Under the pieces are notes generated by a model. That model was not told where the DNA came from and ran no database searches. It saw only the letters and a list, made by a program, of their open reading frames with translations. 64,000 nucleotides of DNA from Cryptomeria japonica (lineage: Eukaryota; Streptophyta; Pinopsida; Cupressales; Cupressaceae): positions 159,398,849 through 159,462,848 of the forward strand of contig NC_081413.1 of NCBI RefSeq assembly GCF_030272615.1. The letters run 5' to 3'. Both the position numbers and the translations under genes were made by a program. The stretch's first letter is position 1. Each line of letters begins with the position of its first letter. Shown in pieces: positions 56,490-64,000 of the stretch.

Positions 56490-56890
56490 GATCAAAAACA
56501 TATAGACAGAGGGCAAAACAGTGAGAAATTTTAAAAAAAATTGAAAACATTTTCAAAAGCCTCTCATTATCAAAATTTTTTTTCATCAAAGCGGAGTAGC
56601 GAAAACAAACCGTTAAAACTATTTCTTGAGCTAAATTTGTGTCAAAACAAACGTTGTAAAAATTCTAAACTGATCGTACGATAAAACATATCTATCTTAT
56701 CATAATCCGGAAACCTCATCATCAGTATCAACAGAATCCTTTACCATCTTATGGATTTCATCTCAAAAACACTTGTTTAAAAATTTCAAGCTGTCAAATC
56801 AAGTCTCCATATCGGGAGGCTTTTATCCATATCATTTGACACGCTTTTTCGTGAAGGGGCATCTAAACCTTCACTTTGATAGAGTAAGAC

Positions 56891-57343
56891 TTGAAATTTT
56901 CCAAACAAGCTCAACTGAATCCAAACAAATCAAAGGAAACCATTGATCATGCATGCATGACTAATCCCCATATTCTGAGAAGAAAGAACCTTTATCGTAA
57001 CATCACGTTGAAGAAACAACAACTTAGTTTTTCCAAGTTCATCAAGAGAAATAAGTTTTTATACATCAATCGTCAACTCTTCAAATCTCATCGGGTATTC
57101 CTTCATCACGTCAAACGTTATATCCAAAACAAATCCAATGAATTTGACAAGGAGCCCTTAAAAACAAGAGCCTACTATCAAAAGTCTGCTTTTAATCAAA
57201 TCATAAACCACGGAGGAAAAATCAATCTGACATTCTTGCCCGACGAGTGTATCACTTATAATACATCTCGACCAGAACCACCCACCCCTGAGCAACATAT
57301 CAACGAGGATTTTATCCCCTTCGTGACTGAAAGTTTCTACTAA
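56891..57343 (+). CDS. TE-8 leader ORF, 150 aa, upstream of gag
   Basis: An intact 150-codon ORF in the leader, ending TAA at 57341-57343, one base before the gag ATG at 57345. The protein is basic and hydrophilic: Lys/Arg/His-rich front and middle (RRKNLYRNITLKKQ, SHRVFLHHVKRYIQ), then a Pro/Glu stretch (RPEPPTPEQ) and an acidic end. No family is recognised. It is the only sizeable undamaged frame here, whereas gag-pol has stops. Ogre/Tat elements are known to have an extra ORF before gag; this may be that gene. The tight spacing would suit reinitiation or a coupled readthrough. Alternatively it is a chance ORF. Confidence 0.5.
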   Translation: MKFSKQAQLNPNKSKETIDHACMTNPHILRRKNLYRNITLKKQQLSFSKFIKRNKFLYINRQLFKSHRVFLHHVKRYIQNKSNEFDKEPLKTRAYYQKSAFNQIINHGGKINLTFLPDECITYNTSRPEPPTPEQHINEDFIPFVTESFY

Positions 57344-57344
57344 A

Positions 57345-59280
57345 ATGCCTATTACTCGCTCTCAAAGAAACCAACAAAGCGAGACACGCACAGAGTCTAG
57401 TACGAATCGAAGGTTGTCAAATCCTTTTGAAGTTCCACACCTAGAAGAGACTGAAATTTCTGAAGCACTTCTTCAGGAATGTCAGGAAAACCCCTCATTC
57501 CAAAAGCTTGTAGAAAGGCTTATGGAAAACGACAAAGAAAAGTATCTGCTCATGCTCACAAGTAAAGGCGTTAAACTTCCCGAAGATTTAGACACAAACA
57601 TCTTTCGAATTGGATCTCGACAATATGCATATCAAGAACAACAAAGAGAAGAAGAAACTTGTAACCTTGAACAACACATACCTGAGCAACACATTCCAGA
57701 ACAACGTATACCAGAAATGCGTATGCCCAAGCTAGAAACTCCAGAGCAAAATATACCATTTAACACACCTTTTCAACTGAGAACTAATACAAGGGAAGAA
57801 CTTTTCCCTCGACAAGACAATGTACCTTTGGCTGCCCTTACTCAACAAATGCAAATGTTACAAAGACAAATACAAGACATGCAACAAGGGACAACAGTGC
57901 GGTACACTTTAAACGAAATCTGTCCTTATCCATTTGACAGAAGATTGAACATGGTGCCTTTACCTCCAAACTCAGATGTTCCCAAATTTGATAAATATGA
58001 TGGGAAAAGTGATCCCCGAGATCATGTTCGATAATTTTGTACCATGAGTCTTGAGTTTGTTCATGATGACACCTATCTGATGAGGTTATTCCCAAGAAGC
58101 TTGGGAGGGCAAACAATGGAATGGTTATCCAAAATTACGCCACTTGTTAGATCATTTGATGAATTGGTTAACAAGTTCATAACCCAATACTCCTATAACA
58201 TTCAACACGCCATAACCATGCTAGATGTTTGCAACACCAAACAAAAGAACAATGAAACATTTATGATATTCTTTCAACGCTGGCGCCGTATGGTATCACG
58301 ATATCCTCGAGATATTCCCGAAAAGGAAAAAATGAAAATCTTCATCGACAACTTGAATGGTGAAATGAGTTACAGACTCAAACTCCAATGCATACCATCT
58401 TTCGCTAAATTGATTGAAAATGACATTCAAGCAGAGGAAGCGTGTGTCAAAAAGGGAACACTCAAATTCTTCAAGGAAGGAACAAACTCATCAAACTACA
58501 ATAACCAGAACAACAACAACTTGGACAAGTCTCGATTCTGGACTCGAAACAAAAATGATGGCAACAATGAAATGCATGATCCGAAATCTAAGCAACCAGT
58601 GCTCGCATTATCCGAAAATTCTCAGGCTATGAAAAATCCTAAAAGTGCTAATCCAAACACTAACACATATGCACCAAACATCATTCAAGGACAACTCAAT
58701 GCAAACAACACCAATGATACTCAAGGCAAAAACATGAATCCAAAACCTAACAACAATTCGCACGACAACACGAACAATTTCCAAAAGCGTGTTTTCACAC
58801 CACTGGGACAATCACTAGAATTAGCATTCCAAGAACTTTTGGCAAACAAGATTCTTTCTTTGCCTCCAATCAGCAACTATGAACCCCAAATCAAACCACC
58901 TTGGTGGAATGATTCACACTATTGTGATTACCATCATAACAAGGGTCATCGAACGAACAATTGCATGAGATTAAAACACATTGTGCAAGACATGATTGAT
59001 CGAGGTGACTTAACGGTAGATGGTCTTAAAACAAATGGTGATCATGGAGCCTTTAAAAATCCTCTTCCAAATTATAACAAAGAAGGAGCTTCAACCTCGA
59101 ATGATACACGCGGAGCTCGTATCAACCATATCTACAACAACACCATAAATCACATATTAGCTGAAGATCATCAAGTAAATGTCATCACCATCCGAGATCA
59201 GCGTGATCATGAATCTGTCAATGTAACAACCCGAACTCAGAAATATGTCTTAAAAGGGCATACGTCACCTACAACTACTA
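57345..59280 (+). pseudogene. TE-8 gag, one frame with stop
   Basis: ATG at 57345 opens MPITRSQRNQQSETRTESS. Residues ~105-140 hold short EQHIP/EQRIP repeats. The gag core has ICPYPFDRRLN, SDVPKFDKYDGKSDPRDHV, then a TAA at 58032, and LFPRSLGGQTMEWLSKI after it in the same frame. An Asn-rich region (58490-58780) precedes the knuckle HYCDYHHNKGHRTNNC (C-x2-H-x4-H-x4-C) near 58919-58965. Structure and order match TE-3 gag. One stop, no frameshift. Confidence 0.9.
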
Positions 59281-59976
59281 CACCAAAAATCCAATATGAC
59301 TTGGTTAGCCAACTATGCAAAACTCCAGCTCAGATATCTATACTAGAATTGCTGAAACTATCAACGAAGCACAAAGACATATTGGAACAAGCGCTATTGG
59401 AAACCAATGTACCTCAAAATCTGGATACAGATAGATTTCAAGCCATGGTTGCCCATATGATAGGACCTCATAACATCACCTTCTCAGAGCATGACAATGC
59501 TTCCTTGAATCATCCGCATAACACTCCTCTCCATATCAAAGTCATTGTTTGCAAACATTGAGTAAAACGAGTCTTAATAGATGGAGGAGCCAGACTTAAT
59601 ATATGTACTTTAAAGCTTATCCGTGCATTAGGCTTCTTAGAAGAGTCTATTAATCCTTGCAAGAAGATTACCATAAAGGCATATGATGATGAGGAAAGGT
59701 CATCTAAAGGAACTGTGATGTTACCCATTCAAGTGGGACCAGTGCAAAAAGATACTATGTGTCAGGTCTTAGACATAGATCTCACCTACAATATTTTGTT
59801 AGGGTGACCCTGGATACATGAAATGCAAGCAGTGCCTTTTACGTATCACCAGTGTGTCAAATTTCCTTATGACGGACAAGAAATCTCCATATCTACTGAT
59901 CACAATCCATTTCAACATTGCAACACAATGGGGGCAGCCCAAGACAGTTTGGTTCCTCATAATAGAGAAAAGTAGC
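59281..59976 (+). pseudogene. TE-8 aspartic protease, broken by stops
   Basis: Starts with YDLVSQLCKTPAQISILELL, as in TE-3. A TGA at 59559 precedes VKRVLIDGGARLNICTLKLI (active-site D-G-G). The YNILLG-PWIHEM signature has a TGA at 59805 at the Gln/Arg position (Q in TE-3). A TAG at 59974 ends the open part. Same frame as gag. Confidence 0.88.
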
Positions 59977-60041
59977 GATCTTCAACATCAGATCTACAAA
60001 CAGTAAAGCCCAACTCATTATCTGGAAATTTCAAGTAGAAA

Positions 60042-60656
60042 ATGCAAATCGAAGACCAAGGTATGGGAGAATACTCTTTGGAGCCCCTATGTTTGGCCAA
60101 ATTACCGACATCACCCAGATCTCATGGATTTCCTACTACATCAACACATCTGGTAACTCAACCCATCACCAAATTTGATGGTACCTTCATCCAATTGGGC
60201 ACTCTAGAGCATGAATCAGAAGACAAGGATATTCTTAGTTGGTTATACAAAGATGAGGAAGAAGGTAACAGAGCAGCTGCTCTAGACATTGTTCTACCTA
60301 CACACCTATATGGAAAAGGATACTTAATCATGCAGCAAATGGGATATGACGGTAAAGGACCTATTGGGAAACACAAAGAAGGAGTCACTGAACCCATAGA
60401 TCTTCCTTCACAGCCCAGTAGAAACAAAGCAGGATTGGGTTGTAAGCTCACTTTCCTATTAAGAAAGCTGCCCCGCATAACTGCAAAACCTCAATGGAAA
60501 GTAAAGAAGAAGTACAAAGAAGAATCTTGGCAGGAAGCACTCTTTGAATCAGCAGAAACAATCCGCAAGGCACGGGAATGTCAAGATCAGAAGTTACATC
60601 AGGAAAAACTTCTAAGCCACAAAAGGGCCATATCGGCAGCAGTAGCTCATGTTTAG
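60042..60656 (+). pseudogene. TE-8 G-patch segment
   Basis: This 204-codon open block is in the gag-pol frame. Residues ~102-145 read YLIMQQMGYDGKGPIGKHKE, then GVTEPIDLP and the closing RNKAGLGCKL, a clear G-patch with conserved glycines. The block is Glu/Lys-rich at its end (KVKKKYKEESWQEALFESAE). TE-3 has the same motif at the same place. The role is likely RNA or partner binding during reverse transcription or packaging, inferred from other G-patch proteins. TAG at 60654 and two TAA soon after separate it from the linker. Confidence 0.75.
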
Positions 60657-60785
60657 AATCCACTATCTCAAGAACCAATAAAATCATCTCCAGATACCTT
60701 TATTTTTCCCTAAGGAGGCACAGTCTATGAATAAATACAGAATGTAGAAGCAGGATCTAACACCGAATCAACCAAAACTATCAAA

Positions 60786-62520
60786 ATGGTATCCATCATC
60801 AAAGACTTGTTTTCACCATACAACATACCTGTTTACAACACTGATAGAATCTGGGATGATGCCTCAGAGACTGATTCCAATGAATATGAATGGGGGACCT
60901 ACTCCAATGCTACTACAGATATCCCTAATGATACTGATTCCATATCCCTTTCTCAAGAAGAACATAATGCAGAAGATAGATCTCTTGAATTTGGACCACA
61001 GAATATCTATGACACCAAGGAGAGCAAACAGAAACATTATGAACAAGTCTATATGGAAGATAATACCATCGAAGACCTCGACAAAATCCTGGACTTGTTT
61101 AAAAATAAGAACCATCATGATGAAACCTCTTTCTTGACACTTATAGTAGTAGACCTTAATCCACCAAATGATTCCTTACCACTTGTCTTTCCTGACCTCA
61201 TCGACTGGGATGAACCTGAAATCCATTATATACCAATTTTCCAAGATGATGAATCTATTATCCGTTACTTATGTACCGTAAATCCGAAAATAAGCTCTAC
61301 CAGTGGACAAAGTAATGATGTCTGCCAGTCAGGGAGTGCCAAGTCTCTCAATCGCAAAAATAAACCAAATGAAAGATTTGATGCTGAAAACCAGTCAATG
61401 GTAGCTCTAGATCACAAAAAAGTAAAAATAAAGGACGCATCTGAGGGTGAAAACCTTTTTAAGGATCCTAATGATGGGAGACTTGACACTCTTCCTAAGC
61501 ACTTTCATGAGCGATCCCCCATATTGATTGAGCCCACTCAATCAATCAATATTGGTACCACAGAAGCAGTCAAAAACATACACCTTGCAAAATCTCTGAC
61601 AGAGGAGGAAAGATCAGCATTCATCATTTTCTTTAAAGAACAACAAATTAACTTTGCTTGGTCATATGCCGATATGCCCAGAGTCGATCCACACTTGATC
61701 ATGCATCACTTGTCCATCTCTTCAGGAGTTAAACCAGTCAAGCAAAAGCTATGAAAGATGAATCCACAGGTAGCACTCATGGTCAAAACTGAACTAAAGA
61801 AACTATTAGATGTCGGATTCATCTGACCCATTGACTATGCAGAATGGATTTCCAACATCGTTCCAGTATCAAAACCAGATGGTAGTATCAGAATATGCAC
61901 CGACTTCAAAGACATCAACAAAGCTTGTCCAAAAGATGACTTTCCTCTACCCAGTATCGACATAATTATAGATCTCACAGTAGGCCATGCAATGCTCTCA
62001 CTAATGGATGGTTTCTCAGGCTATAATCAAATCAAAATAGCCCCAGATGATCAAGATAAAACCGCGTTCAACTGTCCTTGGGGAATGTACTGTTGGAATG
62101 TTATGCCTTTTGGCTTAAAGAATGCAGGGGCCACTTATCAATGAGCAATGACAACAATCTTTCATGATATGATGCACACATTTATGGAAGATTACGTGGA
62201 TGATTTACTAGCTAAGTCATTCACCAGAGTAGAACATCTAAGCATCTTAACAAAGATCTTTGATCGATTGGAGAAATTCCAAGTCAGGCTCAACCGTAAG
62301 AAGTGTGTCTTCGGGGTTACATCAGGCAAGTTACTAGGCTACATAGTCTCAACTAAAGGTATCAAACTAGATCCAGCAAAGGTACAAGCCATTATGGAAA
62401 TGCCCCCACCAAAGAATATCAGTCAACTCAGATCTCTACAAGGATGACTTCAATCAATCAGGTGATTCATCGCTCAGCTAGCAGATAAAAGTCTACCATT
62501 TAACCATTTACTACACAAAA
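60786..62520 (+). pseudogene. TE-8 linker and reverse transcriptase, broken by stops
   Basis: The linker at 60786-61754 is acidic, with the conserved INFAWSYADMPRVDPHLIMH block. RT follows in the same frame: YAEWISNIVPVSKPDG, ICTDFKDINKACPKDDFPLP, LSLMDGFSGYNQIKIAPDD, MPFGLKNAGATYQ, MEDYVDDLLAKS (YVDD) and SGKLLGYIVSTKGIKLDP. TGA codons lie at 61752, 61824, 62142, 62445 and 62463, several at positions where Arg is usual. All catalytic residues remain. Confidence 0.9.
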
Positions 62521-63480
62521 ATGTACCATTCAGATGGGAGACCAAGTGTGTAGAATCTTTTTACCAAATCAAACAGTACCTGATGAATCCACCAGTTCTA
62601 GTACCACCAGTCGTAGGAAAGCCACTTATCCTATATATCTCAACAACAGATATATCGTTGGGGGGACTATTGGTACAAGAAGATCAACAAGGAAAGGAAC
62701 GGGCCATATATTATATTAGTAGGACATTGAATGGCTATGAACTCAACTATACATTCATTGAAAAGGCTTGCCTAATAGTGGTCTTCGCATCTCAGAAGTT
62801 CTGACATTATATGCTAGCACACACCATTAAGCTAGTAGCAAAAATTGATCCTCTCAAATATTTACTCAGCAAGGCAACTCTTACAGGCCGATTGGCTAAA
62901 TGGGTCATGATTCTTAGTGAATTCGACATTCATTACATAGAAAGACAAGCCATCAAAGGAAAAGCAATTGCAGATCAGCTGGCTGAAGCACCGCTACTAG
63001 GAAAACAAACCATGGAGATTGAATTTCCAGACAGGGACGTTCTTGCTCTTTCTACCAAACAATGGACCCTATACTTTAACGGATCCTACACACAACATGG
63101 TTCAGGTGCTGGCATTCTATTCATCACTCCTGAAGGACACACTATACCAATATCATATAGGCTTATGTTCCCATGCACAAATAATATGGCTGAATATGAG
63201 GCATTGGTTATAGGCATCAAAATGGCTATAGAATGGAAAATCATAGAGTTAAAAGTCTATGGAGACTCACAACTCATCGTCAATCAAATCAACAATGACT
63301 ATCAGACAAAGGATGACAAGCTACTACCCTACAAGTGAATGGTGGATGACTTCAAACAGTATTTTATGCATATCACCTTCGAGCAAATACCAAGGTTGAA
63401 CAACAAAGCAGTTGATGCCATGGCTACTGTCACCTCATTACTACAAATTCCAAAGCAACAAAGTCGTTACGAGTTTCTGG
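62521..63480 (+). pseudogene. TE-8 double RNase H, broken by stops
   Basis: The first RNase H: LILYISTTDISLGGLLVQED, RAIYYISRTLNGYELNYTFIE, TGA at 62802, then HYMLAHTIKLVAKIDPLKYL. The second: LYFNGSYTQHGSGAGILF, NMAEYEALVIGIKMAI, VYGDSQLIVNQIN, TGA at 63336, and NNKAVDAMATV. In the second domain the first catalytic Asp is Asn (FNGS for FDGS), while the middle and last Asp are kept. This is the reverse of TE-3. The arrangement confirms Tat-like affinity. Confidence 0.88.
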
Positions 63481-64000
63481 TAGAACAACTGTTCTCCCTC
63501 GCCTATGACCACTCTGAATCCCATGTTATCTATGCCTTGACTAGTTCAGATTATCCGTTATATGGACCAATATACGACTACCTTAAGAATAATATCTTAC
63601 CCATTGACCAATCCCGTAACCAGAAATGGAATTTTATCCGACAAGCTGCTTGTTATACCCTTACTATTGATACTTTGTATCGTCGAGGTCTAGATGGTAC
63701 TCTTCTTCGTTGCCTTGATCGTAATGATTCTGATTCCGCTTTACACGAGCTTCACAAAGGTATTTGTGGCACACATTCAAGTGGTACTATTCTTGCTAAA
63801 AAACTTCTCAGGATGGGATACTATTGGCCTACAATGGAGAAAGACTCATATCACTTCACCAAGAAATGTCCTAAATGCCAGATCCATGGCAATCTGATAC
63901 ATGCACTAGCACAGGAACTACAACCATTCATGACATCCTGGCCCTTCTGTCAGTGGGAACTAGATTTAGTTGGCAAAATTCATCCTTCATCTTCAAATGG
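63481..64000 (+). pseudogene. TE-8 integrase, N-terminal part
   Basis: Same frame, no stop seen. The zinc module has LHELHKGICGTHSSGTILAK and KKCPKCQIHGN. The core begins WELDLVGKIHPSSSNG, holding the first catalytic Asp, and leaves the window. The remaining D and E are outside. Confidence 0.88.

Larger units (their letters stand above)
52816..64000 (+). mobile_element. TE-8: Tat-like Ty3/Gypsy element, 5' part
   Basis: Plus-strand Gypsy element entering TE-7 at 52816: LTR 52816-54243, PBS region, ~3-kb leader with two 21-bp-period arrays, a leader ORF, gag, protease, G-patch, RT, double RNase H and the start of integrase, where the window ends. The coding part from 57345 to 64000 stays in a single frame, with about 15 stop codons and no frameshift seen. 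ATGCT (52811-52815) would be the left target duplication. It interrupts TE-7, which interrupts TE-5, so it is the youngest of that nest. Confidence 0.92.

Noticed and set aside
57345-64000. Functional gag-pol with stop-codon readthrough
   Set aside because: About 15 stops are too many for programmed readthrough, and several replace conserved Arg or Gln positions.
1-64000. tRNA, rRNA or host protein-coding genes
   Set aside because: None was recognised by eye; the only tRNA-like matches are the short primer binding sites.

Overview
The window looks like a gene-poor, retrotransposon-filled stretch of a large plant nuclear genome. A conifer or other gymnosperm is my best guess. That is inferred from the nested Copia and Tat-like Gypsy elements with long, AT-rich LTRs, the plant-type CCCTAAA motif and the lack of any host gene; it is not proven. 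I find no rRNA, tRNA, CRISPR array or intact cellular gene. Almost every base belongs to one of eight LTR elements (TE-1 to TE-8), numbered by where each first appears, left to right.

Layout. TE-1 (1-2840, minus, Copia, cut by the left window edge) abuts a broken LINE-type RNase H domain (2843-3082). A decayed ORF of unknown family follows (3102-4929). TE-2 (5126-12643, plus) has Gypsy-type ends but no pol; its interior is CT-rich low-complexity DNA and its left LTR is truncated. TE-3 (13547-36447, minus) is a complete Tat-like Gypsy element with a GTGTG target duplication. TE-4, a Copia element with a CCCAT duplication, sits inside it at 15064-21306. TE-5 (from 36690, minus) has Copia-like LTR and PPT signals but carries a long ORF of unknown function in place of gag-pol. 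Its 3' LTR is split by TE-6 (37596-45125, minus, Copia, AACCA duplication). TE-7 (48418-52815, minus, Copia) lies in TE-5. TE-7 is itself interrupted by TE-8 (52816 to the window end, plus, Tat-like Gypsy).

How the parts work together. The Copia elements have the order gag, protease, integrase, RT, RNase H. The Gypsy elements have gag, protease, a G-patch segment, RT, two RNase H domains, integrase. All coding regions carry stops or frameshifts, so none looks autonomous now. TE-8 is notable for keeping one reading frame over 6.6 kb, broken only by substitutions, mostly TGA. TE-2 shares its LTR type, PBS region and PPT with TE-3, so it could be a non-autonomous partner.

The most unusual signals are these. 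(1) Arrays of a GC-rich core (TAGCGCRT in TE-8, GTGCGAGCGY-like in TE-2 and TE-3) recur at 20-21 bp in the leaders of all three Gypsy-type elements. (2) TE-3 has a second such array just ahead of an antisense gene for a plant mobile domain protein with a coiled-coil, glycine-rich tail. (3) TE-8 has a 150-codon ORF ending one base before its gag start. (4) TE-5 and the 3102-4929 relic carry large ORFs with a globular front, a basic linker and a coiled-coil end that I cannot assign. All coordinates and motif counts were read by eye, with no alignments or searches run.
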